Notes: generated by a model not told the origin, from the letters alone. Counted from the first letter of the stretch, positions 34,792-45,341 are shown. The stretch is DNA of 64,000 bases from Desertimonas sp963733085 (GCA_963733085.1 CAVTBY010000002.1:434001-498000); one strand, 5' to 3'. A program made the numbers and translations.

Positions 34792-36850
34792 GTGGCAAAC
34801 GAGGTGGGGCGCCTGAGTGACGAACCGACGATCGTCGCCTTGCTGGCTCGGTCCAACCACCTGGGTGCCGACAAGCGGGTGACCAACTTCGCCGGTGGCA
34901 ATACGTCGGCCAAGCTGACCCTCGCCGACCCGATCACGGGAACGCCAACGCGCGTCCTCGCAGTCAAAGGGTCCGGCGGCGACCTCGGAACGATGACCAT
35001 CACCGGACTGGCCTTCCTCGATCTCGATCGGGTGCGCGCCCTCGAAGCGGTGCACGCGTCCGGGGTTCACGAGGACGACATCGTCGGCTACTACGAGTAC
35101 TGCCGCTTCGGTCATGGTGGCGCCGTACCGTCGATCGACACCCCGCTGCACGCCTTCATCACCCAGGACCACGTCGACCACCTCCACCCGGATTCGATGA
35201 TCGCCCTCGCCGCCGCCGAAGGCAGCGAGGCGCTCGTCGCCGAGTGCTACGGCTCGGAAGTCGGTTGGCTGCCGTGGAAACGACCGGGCTTCGAGCTCGG
35301 GCTCGCCCTGCGTGACTTCCAGCGTCGGTCGCCGGACGCCCGTGGTGCGGTGCTCGAGGGCCACGGGATGATCTGTTGGGCCGACAGCAGCGACGAGTGC
35401 GAGACGCTGTCCCTCGATCTGATCGCCCGGGCCGAGCGGTTCCTCGCCGAACGCGACCTCGAAGGAGCGTTCGGTGCAGTCCGCGACGGCTACACCGCTC
35501 TCGCCGACGACGAACGTCGCGCCCGGGCGACGGCGCTCGCTCCGATCGTGCGCGGCGTCGCCGCCTCGGAACGCCCGATGGTCGGCGCCTTCAGCGACGC
35601 TCCCGTCGTCCTCGACTTCCTGTCGCCGCGAGGCGGCACCTCGCTTGGCCGCCCAGGGCACGTCCTGTCCCGATCACTTCCTGCGCACCAAGGTGCGGCC
35701 GCTCTACCTCGACCTGCCGGCAACAGCGACGCTCGACGAGCAGCGCGCCCGCCTCAGCGAGCTGCACGAGCAGTACCGCGCCGACTACCGGGTGTACTAC
35801 GACACCTACGCCGAGGAGGGCTCGCCGGCGATGCGCGGCGCCGATCCAGTAATCGTCCTCGTCCCCGGCGTCGGGATGTGGAGCTTTGGGGCCGACCCCC
35901 AGACGGCCCGCGTTGCCGGCGAGTTCTACATCAACGCGATCAACGTGATGCGCGGCGCCGAAGCGGTGTCGTCGTACGCCCCGATCGACGACCACGAGAA
36001 GTTCCGCATCGAGTACTGGGAGCTGGAAGAACGCAAGCTGCGCATGCGACCGCCGGCGCCGCCGCTGCAGGGACGGGTCGCCCTCGTCACCGGGGCGGCA
36101 TCGGGGATCGGCCGGGCGATCGTCGAGTTGCTCGCCGGCAGAGGAGCATGCGTCGTCGTCGCCGATCTCGACGGCGAGGGCGCCGAGAAGGTCGCCGCCA
36201 CCCTCGGCGCCGAACGCGCCTTCGGCATCGCTGCCGACGTCTCCTCCGAACACGAGGTGGCGGCGATGTTCGCCGCTGCGGCCGACCGCTTCGGCGGCGT
36301 CGACATCGTCGTCAACAATGCCGGCTTCGCCACGGCCGCCCCACTGGTCGACACGACGGTCGGCGACTGGGACCGTCTCCACGCCGTGCTCGCCCGTGGC
36401 TCGTTCCTGGTCAGCCGTGAGGCGGCGCGCTTGATGATCGAACAGGACATCGGTGGCGACATCGTCTACGTGGTGTCGAAGAACGCCGTGTTCGCCGGCC
36501 CGCAGAACGTCGCCTACGGTGCCGCCAAGGCGGACCAAGCGCATCAGATTCGACTGCTCGCCGCCGAGCTCGGCGCCAACGACATCCGCGTCAACGGCGT
36601 CAATCCCGACGGCGTTGTCCAGGGCTCGGGGATCTTCCAGGGCGAGTGGCTGCACCAACGCGCCCAGACCTACGGGGTGGCCCCGGAGGATCTCGGGAAG
36701 TACTACGCCGGGCGCACGCTGCTCGGCCGGGAGATCGTCCCGGAGCACGTCGCCGAGGCGGTGTTCGTGCTCGTCGGGGGGCATCTGTCGCGGACCACCG
36801 GGTTGACGATCCCTGTCGACGGTGGTGTGGCAGCAGCGTTCTTGCGGTAG
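34792..36850 (+). CDS. rhaD: Bifunctional rhamnulose-1-phosphate aldolase / lactaldehyde-type dehydrogenase (one frameshift)
   Basis: About 685 residues when joined. The N-terminal class II aldolase domain (1-400) has NFAGGNTSAKL, AVKGSGGDLG, the metal-site region TPLHAFITQDHVDHLHP and LEGHGMICW. The C-terminal short-chain dehydrogenase domain (about 425-685) has VTGAASGIGRAI, NNAGFA, the catalytic YGAAKADQ (Tyr-x3-Lys) and the closing TIPVDGGVAAAF. This fusion splits L-rhamnulose-1-phosphate to dihydroxyacetone phosphate and L-lactaldehyde and then oxidises or reduces the latter. An extra C near 35627 shifts frame between DFLS and REAAPRLAAQGTSCPDHF. First gene of the cluster. Confidence 0.9.
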
Positions 36851-36897
36851 ATGAAACTGGGTGGGGTAGGCCACCTACAGAGTCAGGGGGATTGCAG

Positions 36898-38191
36898 ATG
36901 GTTGTGCGAATCACGCCGGAGGCCGTCAACGAGATCGAATCCGAGCAGCTCGCTCGCCACGAGGCCGACTTCGCCGCCTGCGCCGAGCACCTCGCCCGGT
37001 GGGACGTCGACGTCGAACCAGTCGTCGCCGAGGTGCAGCGGTTCAGCGTCGCCGCCCCGTCGTGGGCGGTCGGCACCGGGGGCACCCGGTTCGGGCGATT
37101 CCCCGGCGGCGGTGAGCCACGCAACACGATCGAGAAGCTCGACGACATCGCCGCCCTCAACGCCGTCACCGGCGCCAACCGGACGGTCAGCCTGCACGTC
37201 CCGTGGGACGATCCCGACGACCCGGCGGCGCTGCGCCAGTACGCCGCCGATCTCGGCATCGGGTTCGACGCGATGAACTCGAACACGTTCCAGGACAACG
37301 CCTCGACGACGGCGGGCGGCGAGATCAGCTACAAGTTCGGCTCGCTCGCCCACTCGTCGCCCGACGCCCGCAAGCGGGCGGTCGAGCACAACGTGTACTG
37401 CATCGAGCTCGGTGAGCAGCTCGGATCGACGGCGCTGACGGTGTGGCTCGCCGACGGGATCAACCATCCAGGGCAAGCCGACTTCCGCCGCCAGTTCGAA
37501 CGTGTCGCCGATGGGCTCCGCGAGATCCACGAGGCGTTGCCCGACGGCTGGAAGATGTTCACCGAGCACAAGCCGTACGAGCCGGCGTTCTACTCGTCGG
37601 TCAACGCCGACTGGGGCTCGTCGCTGCTGCTCGCTCAGCATGCGGGCGAGCGGGCGGCGTGTCTCGTCGACCTCGGCCATCACCTGCCGAACACGAACAT
37701 CGAGCAGGTCGTCAGCCGCCTGGCGATGGTCGGGCGGCTCGGCGGCTTCCACTTCAACGACTCGAAGTACGGCGACGACGACCTGACCGTCGGCTCGATC
37801 CACCCGTACCAGTTCTTCCTCATCGTCGTCGAACTGTTCAAGCACGGCGGTGGGCGGATGCCCGACGTCGCCTACATGATCGACGCCTCGCACAACCTCA
37901 AGGACCCGCTCGAGGACATGATCCAGGCCACCGACCAGATCCAGGTGACGGTCGCTCAGGCCGCCCTCCTCGACTACGCCGGCCTGGAGGCCGCTCAGGA
38001 CGACAACGACCCGGCGATCGCCGCCGAGGTGCTGCAGCGGGCGTACCGCAGCGACGTCCGCCCGATCGTCGCCGAGGCCCGACGGCGCAACGGTGCGGCG
38101 ATCGATCCGCTGCTCACGCTCCGCCGCCTCGGCTACCGCCGGGCGATGGTCGACGAGCGCGGCTCGACGACGCTCGGCGACCGGCCTGTAG
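36898..38191 (+). CDS. rhaI: L-rhamnose isomerase (RhaI type); 3' end frame uncertain
   Basis: About 430 residues from ATG 36898 (AGGGGG ribosome site 7 bp upstream). It is a TIM-barrel sugar isomerase of the Pseudomonas/Rhizobium RhaI type, converting L-rhamnose to L-rhamnulose. Conserved stretches are VSLHVPWDD, FDAMNSNTFQD, LWLADG-like TVWLADGINHPGQ, MFTEHKPYEPAFYSS (metal Glu and His), LVDLGHHLPNTNIEQ, GGFHFNDSKYGDDDL and YMIDASHNLKDP. As read the frame runs on to 38586 across the kinase start. One base change after codon ~420 would give the stop TAG at 38189-38191, 10 bp before the kinase start. Confidence 0.9.
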
Positions 38192-38201
38192 AGCGACGCC
38201 C

Positions 38202-39535
38202 GTGCCAACTGCGGTTGCGGCCGTCGACTTCGGGGCGACGTCGATCCGCGTGTGCCGGATCGACCTCGACGCGCCGGCGCCGGAACTGCGAGGTCGTCCA
38301 CCGCTATGCCCATCACCCCGTCGCCGACAGCGATGGGACGCTGCGGTGGGACTGGGACCGGCTCGTGGCGGAGATGGAACGCGGCCTCGACCACGCTCGT
38401 GCCCGAGGTCCGCTGGCATCGATCGGCATCGACACGTGGGCGCATCGACTACGGGCTGCTCGACGCGCGGCGGCGAGCTCGTCGAGGCGCCCGTGTCGTA
38501 TCGCGACCAGCGCACCGCCGGCTACCGGGACGTCGTCGAGCGGATCGGCGAGCGCCGGCTGTACGAGATCGCCGGCCTGCAGTTGATGCCGATCAACACG
38601 ATCTTCCAGCTCGCTGCCCACGACCGTGCCGCGCTGGCGCGGGCGCGTCATGTCGTGATGCTGCCCGAGCTGCTCGCCTATCACCTCACCGGCGAGGTCA
38701 CCGCCGAGCTGACCAGTGCCGGCAGCACCGGCCTGCTCGACCTGGACACTGGTGACTGGTCCGCCGAGCTGCTCGAGGCCATCGACGTCCCGGCGCGGAT
38801 GCTGCCGGCGATACAACGCCCGGGGACGCTCGTCGGCAAGTGGCGCGACGTCCCCGTTCATCTCGTCGGTGGTCACGACACCGCCTCGGCGGTGCTCGGA
38901 GGAGCGGTCGACGGAGCGGCGTACGTGTCGGCGGGAACGTGGCTGCTCGTCGGGCGGATGCTCGATCGGGCCGACACGACCGAGTCGGCGCGGCAGCGTC
39001 GCTTCACCAACGAGCAGGGCGCGGCGGGAGGCATCCGGTTCCTGCGCAACGTTGCCGGCTGGTGGCTCGTCGAGGAGTGCCGCCGCTCGTGGGGCGGTCC
39101 CGATCTCGACGACCTGCTCACCGCCGCCGCCGAGGTCGGTTCGGTGCCCGCCGCCGACGCCACCGACGAGCGGTTCCTCGCCCCATCCGATATGGCCGCC
39201 GAGCTCGTCGCCGCAGCGGGGCTCGGGCGGGACGCGTCGCCGGCGGAGATCATCCGCTGCGCGGTCGAGTCGATGGCCCAGTCGACCGCGGCGGTGGTTG
39301 CCCAGCTCGGCCTGCCGCGCCGTTCAGGTGTTCGGCGGAGGAACCCGGTCGACGCTGTTGTTGCAACTCCTCGCCGAGCACGTCGACGGTTCCGTCACCG
39401 TCGGCCCGGTCGAGGCGACGGCGCTCGGCAACGCGATCGTCCCAGGGGCTGGCCCTCGGCGTGTTCCGCTCGGTGACCGAGGGTAGGCGGACGCTGTGCG
39501 AGCCGCGCAACGAAACCGCGGTGACCTCCCGATGA
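38202..39535 (+). pseudogene. rhaB: Rhamnulokinase, FGGY family, with about five frameshifts
   Basis: GTG 38202 starts AVAAVDFGATSIRVCRI (phosphate-binding loop). The protein then changes frame near 38285 (VVHRYAHHPVADSDGTLRWD), near 38445 and 38465 (IDYGLLDA, then GELVEAPVSYRDQRT), near 39325 (QVFGGGTRSTLLLQLLAEHV) and near 39440 (QGLALGVFRSVTEGR). Family motifs are VVMLPELLAYHLTGEVTAEL, STGLLDLDTGDWS, VVGGHDTASAV-like HLVGGHDTASAV and VSAGTWLLVG. The final frame ends at TGA 39533-39535, giving the ATGA overlap with the next gene that this genome uses elsewhere, so the shifts are probably sequence errors. It phosphorylates L-rhamnulose. Confidence 0.85.
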
Positions 39536-40278
39536 ACCTCGACAGCATGGATCGCCTCGGGCTGATCCGCCGTCGCCTCGACGTCGATGGTCGCGTCCGC
39601 GTCGTGCAGCTCGCCGGCGAGCTCGACGTCAGCGAGATGACGATCCGCCGCGACCTCGACGTGCTGGTCGACGAGGGCGTTGCCCACCGCGTGCGCGGCG
39701 GCGCCGTCGCCGTCGGCCCGCAGCAGTTCGCGGCCCGGGCCGAGCAGCACTCGCGGGCGAAGGGACGAATTGCCGACAAGCTCACCGACCTCATTGGTGT
39801 CGGCGGGGCGATCGGCATCGACGCCTCCTCGACGCTGCAACGCCTAGCGGCGCGACTGGCGCCGGTGCGCCATTTGACCGTCTTGACCAACGGCCTCGAC
39901 ACGTTCCGGTCGCTGCAGGAACACCCGGGTGTCACCGCGCTCCTCACCGGTGGCGAGCTGGACGAGTCGACCGGCAGCCTCGTCGGGCCGCTGGCGACCC
40001 GCGCCGCCGGTGATGTGATGCTGCGGCGGCTGTTCGTGAGCGCCTCGGCGCTCGATCCGGAGCTGGGGTCGAGCGAGTCGACGCTGCTCGATGCCGAAGC
40101 GAAGCTGGCGCTCGCCGGAGCAGCCGCCGAGATCGTGCTCGCCGTCGACGCATCCAAGCTCGGTCATCGCGCCCCGGCGCGCTGCTTCGATTTCGAGCAC
40201 ATCGACATCCTCGTCACCGAACTGGACCCGGCCGACACACGTCTCGACCCCTATCGTGACCGCGTCGAGGTGATCTGA
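39532..40278 (+). CDS. DeoR/GlpR-family transcriptional regulator of the rhamnose cluster
   Basis: A 248-residue repressor. The N-terminal helix-turn-helix has RLGLIRRRLDVDGRVRVVQL then AGELDVSEMTIRRDLDVLVD. The sugar-phosphate isomerase-like effector domain follows (IGIDASSTLQRLAARL, LTVLTNGLDTFRSLQEHP, LTGGELDESTGSLVGPLA, EIVLAVDASKLGHRAPARCF). ATG 39532 is coupled to the kinase stop by ATGA. In Rhizobium the rha locus also carries a DeoR-type regulator, so control by a rhamnose-pathway phosphate is likely. The operator is probably upstream of rhaD, in 34740-34791. Confidence 0.88.
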   Translation: MNLDSMDRLGLIRRRLDVDGRVRVVQLAGELDVSEMTIRRDLDVLVDEGVAHRVRGGAVAVGPQQFAARAEQHSRAKGRIADKLTDLIGVGGAIGIDASSTLQRLAARLAPVRHLTVLTNGLDTFRSLQEHPGVTALLTGGELDESTGSLVGPLATRAAGDVMLRRLFVSASALDPELGSSESTLLDAEAKLALAGAAAEIVLAVDASKLGHRAPARCFDFEHIDILVTELDPADTRLDPYRDRVEVI

Positions 40279-40283
40279 GCACC

Positions 40284-41786
40284 GTGAATCAAGAGGGGGA
40301 TCTCGTGGCGCCCGTGATGGTGCTCGAAGGCGTGCACAAGCGCTTCGGCGCGACGCGCGCCCTCGATGGCGCTGGCATCGAGCTGTTCCCCGGCGAGGTG
40401 CACGCCCTCGTCGGTGAGAACGGCGCCGGCAAGTCGACGCTGATCAAGGTGATGACGGGCATCTACCGGCCCGACGAAGGGACGCTGCAGGTCGACGGAG
40501 AGCCAATCGAGTTGGGCTCGTCCGCCGACGCCCAGGCCCGAGGGATCGTCGCCATCTACCAGGAGCCGATGATCTTCCCCGACCTCAGCGTGGCCGAGAA
40601 CATCTTCATCGGCCATCGCAACCGTGGCCAGGTCGTGCGCTGGCGGCGGATGTATCACGAGGCCGACGCGATCCTGCGTTCCCTGGACATCGACATCGAC
40701 TCGCGGGCGCCGGCCAACACGCTGGCGGTAGCTGCCCAACAGGCCGTGGAGATCGCCAAGGCGATCTCCCTCGACACTCGCGTGCTGATCATGGACGAGC
40801 CGACGGCGTCGCTGTCGGCCCACGAGGTGGACCGCCTGTTCGACCAGGTCCACCGCCTGCGCGATCGCGGAGTCGCCGTGTTGTTCATCAGCCACCGGCT
40901 CGACGAGGTGTTCCGCATCGCCGACCGGATCACGGTGTTCCGCGACGGGCGGCACATCTCCACCCGGCTGTCGTCGGAGACCAATCACGAGCTTCTCGTC
41001 CGCGAGATGGTCGGCCGCGACATCGACGACTTCTTCGTACGCACCCGTCACGTCCCCGGCGACGCCGTGTTGCGGGTCGAGGGCCTCGGACGTGCCGGCA
41101 CGTTCGAAGATGTGAACTTCGAGGTTCGCGCCGGTGAGGTCGTCGGCTTCGCCGGTCTCGTCGGCGCCGGCCGCACCGATATCGGCCTTGCCCTGTTCGG
41201 CATCGCCCCCGCCGAGCGGGGGACGATCTGGGTCGACGGCAGCGCGGCCGAGATCCGCAATCCGCGCGATGCGATGTCGCTAGGTATCGCCTACCTCTCC
41301 GAGGATCGACGGCGGCTTGGGCTCTCGATGCCGCAGTCGGTGGCGTCGAACATCACGCTGCCGGCGATCTGGAAGTACCGCACTCCCTTCGGCCTGCTCG
41401 ATCGCAGCGCCGAGGATGACGCCGCCGGCCGCTTCCGTGATCGGCTGAGCATCCGCACGGCATCCCTGCGCACCCCCGTCGGCAATCTCTCCGGGGGCAA
41501 TCAGCAGAAGACGATGCTCGCCAGGTGGCTCAACGTGGCCCCGCGCATCCTCATTCTCGACGAACCGACGCGTGGTATCGACGTCGGTGCCAAGGCCGAT
41601 GTCCACCAACTCATCGACGACCTCGCTCGCGACGGCGTCGCCGTGATCGTGATCTCCTCTGACCTCCCCGAGGTGCTCGCCATGAGCGATCGCATCGTGG
41701 TGATGCGCGAGGGTCGCGTGCGGGCCACGTTCACGCACGACGAGGCCGACCCAGAGGTTGTCATGGCTGCCGCGGTGGCTGCATGA
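40284..41786 (+). CDS. rhaT: Sugar ABC importer ATPase (two ATPase domains), rhamnose type
   Basis: A 500-residue double ATPase of the RbsA/MglA/RhaT kind. The first domain has GENGAGKST, AAQQAVEIAKAISL (signature replaced by LAVAAQQAVEIAK), LIMDEPTASLS and LFISHRLDE. The second has a degenerate P-loop GLVGAGRTDIG, a full signature LSGGNQQKTMLARWL and LILDEPTRGIDVG. Thus only one composite site is likely to be fully catalytic, as is usual for the family. GTG 40284 is the upstream start; GTG 40305 follows a GAGGGGGA ribosome site and may be the true one. The stop overlaps the permease start (ATGA). Confidence 0.9.
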   Translation: MNQEGDLVAPVMVLEGVHKRFGATRALDGAGIELFPGEVHALVGENGAGKSTLIKVMTGIYRPDEGTLQVDGEPIELGSSADAQARGIVAIYQEPMIFPDLSVAENIFIGHRNRGQVVRWRRMYHEADAILRSLDIDIDSRAPANTLAVAAQQAVEIAKAISLDTRVLIMDEPTASLSAHEVDRLFDQVHRLRDRGVAVLFISHRLDEVFRIADRITVFRDGRHISTRLSSETNHELLVREMVGRDIDDFFVRTRHVPGDAVLRVEGLGRAGTFEDVNFEVRAGEVVGFAGLVGAGRTDIGLALFGIAPAERGTIWVDGSAAEIRNPRDAMSLGIAYLSEDRRRLGLSMPQSVASNITLPAIWKYRTPFGLLDRSAEDDAAGRFRDRLSIRTASLRTPVGNLSGGNQQKTMLARWLNVAPRILILDEPTRGIDVGAKADVHQLIDDLARDGVAVIVISSDLPEVLAMSDRIVVMREGRVRATFTHDEADPEVVMAAAVAA

Positions 41787-42865
41787 ATTCGCGCCGGCTC
41801 AGACCCGAGCGGATCAAGGAGTTGACCCTGCTCCTGCTGATCATTGGCTCGATCGTCGTGTTCAGCCTGCTCATCGACAACTACATCTCCGGTCGCTTCT
41901 TCAACCGCGTCACCCAGAGCGTCGCGGTGACCGCCGTCGTGGCGGCGGGCCAAGCGTTGGTGATCATCACCCGCAACATCGACCTGTCGGTCGGCTCGAT
42001 CGCCGGCGTCAGCGCCTATCTCACGGGCGACGTGCTCGGTGACCATCTGGCAACGACCCCGATCGTTGCCGTCCTGCTCGCCGTGGCGATCGGGACACTG
42101 CTCGGTCTTGTCAATGGACTCCTCGTCGCCTACGGGAGAATCCCATCGATCATCGTCACGCTCGGCACGTTGGCGATCTATCGGACGTGGCTGATCAGCT
42201 ACGCAGAGGCGCGCACGATCACCGCCAGTTCTCTGCCCCAGTGGCTCGTCGACCTACCGCGCTCAACGGTGTTCACGATCGGCGACTACGAGTTCCGCAC
42301 GATGTTCGTGATGGCGATCGTCGTGGTCATCGTGCTGCAGCTGTTGCTTGCCCGTCTCCGAGCGGGGCGCATCCTGTACGCGATCGGCTCCAATCCGGAG
42401 GCCGCACTGCAGTCGGGCCTGCCTGTGCGACGAACCACGATCGTTGCCTTCACGGCCTGTGGAGCGCTCGCCGGGCTCGGGGGATTCCTCGTGCTCGCCC
42501 GCTTCGGCACGATCACGGTGTCCGCCGGACAGGGTCTCGAACTGGAGTCGATCGCCGCAGCGGTGGTCGGTGGGGTCAGCACCCTCGGTGGTTCGGGAAC
42601 GATCGTCGGCAGCTTCTTCGGCGCGGTGCTGATCGGGCTGCTCGACCAGAGCATCGTTCGTGTTCCCGAGATCAGTGAGTTCGTTCGTGACGCCGTTCTC
42701 GGTCTGTTGATCCTGCTCGCCGTCGTCCTCGACGGGGTACTGGCACGGCGGTTCGTCCACCGGCGCACGATCATGGCGTCCGAAGGATCCGGCGGGAACC
42801 CGACGCCACCGGCGGTGCCGGCTCTCGACGACCGAACCGCCGTTGTCTCCGGAGGGGGATCGTGA
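41783..42865 (+). CDS. rhaP: Sugar ABC importer permease 1, rhamnose type
   Basis: A 360-residue membrane protein of the RbsC/RhaP (BPD_transp_2) family with eight to ten helices. Typical segments are LVIITRNIDLSVGSIAGVSA (residues 55-75), GLVNGLLVAYGRIPSIIVTLG, LYAIGSNPEAALQSGLPVRR (the conserved G-N-x-E-A-A loop that contacts the ATPase) and VVGGVSTLGGSGTIVGSFFG. The start overlaps the ATPase stop and the end overlaps permease 2 (GTGA), so all are translated together. With RhaQ it forms the heterodimeric channel. Confidence 0.9.
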   Translation: MNSRRLRPERIKELTLLLLIIGSIVVFSLLIDNYISGRFFNRVTQSVAVTAVVAAGQALVIITRNIDLSVGSIAGVSAYLTGDVLGDHLATTPIVAVLLAVAIGTLLGLVNGLLVAYGRIPSIIVTLGTLAIYRTWLISYAEARTITASSLPQWLVDLPRSTVFTIGDYEFRTMFVMAIVVVIVLQLLLARLRAGRILYAIGSNPEAALQSGLPVRRTTIVAFTACGALAGLGGFLVLARFGTITVSAGQGLELESIAAAVVGGVSTLGGSGTIVGSFFGAVLIGLLDQSIVRVPEISEFVRDAVLGLLILLAVVLDGVLARRFVHRRTIMASEGSGGNPTPPAVPALDDRTAVVSGGGS

Positions 42866-43893
42866 CCGAGTCGAGCGTCACCGACGTGGTGCGCCGCAAT
42901 CCGTGGGAAGCGCTGCTGCTCGTGATCTTCGCCGGGACGATCGTGTTCAACGTGACGCAGTCGACGAACTATCTCGGCGTCGACAACTTCGTCAACCTGT
43001 TCGAGCTGTCGATCGAGAAGGCGATCATCGTCGTCGTGATGACGTTCGTGATCATCGCTGGCGAGATCGACCTGTCGGTCGCGTCGGTGATGGCGTTGAG
43101 CGCGGCGGTGCTGGCCGTCCTCAACGATGGCGGAGCGGTGCCGTTCTGGGTCGCCATCCTGATCGCCGTTGGCGCCGGCGCGCTCGCCGGGCTCGTGCAG
43201 GGCTGGTGCGTCTCCCGACTGGGCTTGCCGTCCTTGGTCGTCACGCTCGCTGGGCTGATCGGCCTGTCCGGCCTTGCCCGTGTCTTCGTCGAGGATCGCT
43301 CCTACGGGGGCTTTCCGTCGTGGTTCGAGGATCTCGGTCAGGACTCGTTGCTCGGCCCGCTGCCGTTCAGCGTGATGCTGTTTCTCGTCGGGATCGTCGT
43401 GGCCGGCGTCGTGCTGGCCCGCACGGCGCTCGGCCGCAGGGTGTACGTCGTCGGCGACAACGCCGAGGTCGCGCGCTACGCCGCGCTCAACGTGGGGCGC
43501 CTCAAGCTCGGGCTCTTCGTCGCCTCGGGCACCGTGGCGGCCGTCGCCGGCGTGCTCTACGCGGCGCGTCTCGGCTCGGTGCGCGGCGACATGGCCACCG
43601 GATTCGAGCTGGACATCATCACGATGGTCCTGCTCGGTGGCGTCAGCATCTTCGGCGGTGCCGGGACGATGACCGGCGTGGCGCTCGCCATTCTCATCGT
43701 CCTCAACGTGCGTAACGGTCTCGGGTTGGCCAACGTCGAGGCCAACACCCAGACCGGCGTCATCGGGGTCATCCTCATCGCCTCGGTGCTCGCTCGCAAT
43801 GCCATCGACGCGCTGCGCCGCCGCTGGGACCGTTCGGCCCCGGTAGCCCGGGACCTCGACCTACCGGCGTCGACGATCGGTTCGGCCTCGTGA
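42862..43893 (+). CDS. rhaQ: Sugar ABC importer permease 2, rhamnose type
   Basis: A 343-residue partner of permease 1. Conserved parts are FVIIAGEIDLSVASVMALSA, GLVQGWCVSRLGLPSLVVTL, VYVVGDNAEVARYAALNVGR (ATPase-contact loop) and LLGGVSIFGGAGTMTGVALA. Two different permeases rather than one homodimer is the arrangement of RhaPQ in Rhizobium and supports the rhamnose assignment. The C-terminal tail is charged and probably cytoplasmic. A 63-bp gap with a strong ribosome site separates it from the binding-protein gene. Confidence 0.9.
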   Translation: MTESSVTDVVRRNPWEALLLVIFAGTIVFNVTQSTNYLGVDNFVNLFELSIEKAIIVVVMTFVIIAGEIDLSVASVMALSAAVLAVLNDGGAVPFWVAILIAVGAGALAGLVQGWCVSRLGLPSLVVTLAGLIGLSGLARVFVEDRSYGGFPSWFEDLGQDSLLGPLPFSVMLFLVGIVVAGVVLARTALGRRVYVVGDNAEVARYAALNVGRLKLGLFVASGTVAAVAGVLYAARLGSVRGDMATGFELDIITMVLLGGVSIFGGAGTMTGVALAILIVLNVRNGLGLANVEANTQTGVIGVILIASVLARNAIDALRRRWDRSAPVARDLDLPASTIGSAS

Positions 43894-43956
43894 TCATCCA
43901 GATCTCCCAACCAGCGGCGGTACCACCGCCACTTCCATCGTCCTAAAGGAGGACAC

Positions 43957-45278
43957 ATGAGCAGGCAATACAAGGTCGGCGCAATTCTCGCCGTGGCGGC
44001 TCTAGCCGTCGGTGGCGGTCTCGCCGGGGCATCCGGGGACACCACCGTGCCCGGCACGGAGCCCGCAGGAACCGAGCCGATGACCACCGAGCCAGCGGGG
44101 ACCGAGCCAGCGGGGACCGAGCCAGCGGGCACGGAGCCGGCAGGATCGGCAGCGCCGGCGGGCGAAGCGGTCGAGTTCGAGACAGGCCTCGAGTTCAACT
44201 CCGTGTTGTTGCCCAAGTTCACCGGCATCGCCGTCTTCGACCAGGCCAACCAAGGTGCTCAGGAGGCAGCCGCAGAGCTCGGCGCGACTCCTGCGGAGTT
44301 CCTCGGACCGACAGCCGACAACAGCGTCGCCGGACAGATCGAGATCATGACGAATGCGGCCACCCAAGGTGTCGATGCCGTCATGTTGTCGAACAACGCC
44401 GGTGACCAGATCGTGCCCGCAGCGCAGTCGGTGGTCGACGCGGGCGGTGTCGTGGTGACGTGGGACTCGCCGATCCCGACCGCCGAGGGTGAGAGCGTGT
44501 TCGTCGCCCAGGTCGATTTCGATGAGACCGGCCAGGTGATGGCCGACATGGCCCAACGGCTCCTCGGTGACGATGGTGGCCAGTTGGCGATTCTGTCGGC
44601 GTCCCCCGACGCGGCCAATCAGAACGCGTGGATCGCTGCCTTCGAGGAGGTGCTCGCCGGTGAGGACTACTCGAACATCGAGCTCGTCGACACCGTGTAC
44701 GGCAACGACGAATCGGAGGAGTCGTACAACCAGGCGCTGGCGCTGGTCGACCAGTATCCCGACCTCGAGGTGATCATGGCCCCGACGACCGTCGGTATCG
44801 CCGCGGCCGCCAAGGCGATGCAGGACGAGGGTCTGTGCGAGGACATCAAGGTGTCCGGACTCGGCCTGCCCGACGAGATGCGTGAGTTCACCGAGAGCGG
44901 TTGCGCACCGGAGTTCGCCCTGTGGAGCTTCGTCGACCTCGGCTACCTCACGTACTACGTGACGTATGGGATCGCCACCGGCCAGATCGAGGCTGCCGAG
45001 GGGGCCACGTTCAACGCCGGCCGGATGGGGACCTACACGATCGAGGCCGACCCCACGCGTGACGCCGGCCTGCGCGTGCTGATGGGACCGTTCTCCGTCT
45101 ACAACGCCGACAACGTCGGTGAGAGCGAGGCTGCTCCGGCCACCACCGCCGCCGCCGAGGAAGCACCCGGCACCACGGCCGCTGCCGAGGAAGCACCGGC
45201 ACCACGGCCGCTGCCGAGGAAGCGCCCGGCACTTCGGCGGTCACCGAGGAGGCGCCGGCCACCACCGCCGGCGGCTGA
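43957..45278 (+). CDS. rhaS: Sugar-binding protein of the rhamnose-type ABC importer (one frameshift in the tail)
   Basis: About 440 residues. AAAGGAGG at 43946-43953, 3 bp before ATG, is the best ribosome site in the window and suggests high expression, as needed for a binding protein. A signal peptide (MSRQYKVGAILAVAALAVGG) has no lipobox Cys; it is followed by a TEPAG repeat linker. The type I periplasmic-binding fold follows (GVDAVMLSNNAGDQIVPAAQ, VVVTWDSPIP, LAILSASPDAANQNAW, SGLGLPDEMREF). The tail is an EEAPGTTAAA repeat. One C missing near 45195 (caccgg for cacccgg in the neighbouring repeat) breaks it; corrected, it ends at 45276-45278. Confidence 0.9.
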
Positions 45279-45289
45279 CGAAGTACATG

Positions 45290-45337
45290 GTCTGTGTCAG
45301 CGAACACGACCGCCGAGGTCGTGTTCGCTGACACAAA
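45290..45337. repeat. Family-C palindrome, right border of the rhamnose cluster
   Basis: Identical over 48 nt to 34692-34739: 19-bp arms 45293-45311 and 45317-45335, loop gccga. It lies 11 bp after the corrected rhaS stop and 4 bp before the stop of the convergent M24 gene, so here it can act as a two-way terminator. Confidence 0.85.
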
Positions 45338-45341
45338 GCGG

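Noticed and set aside
34792..45278. Rhamnose cluster as a decayed, non-functional locus
   Set aside because: Despite several indels all catalytic motifs are kept and the joined rhaB frame restores the ATGA overlap, so sequence error is the better explanation.
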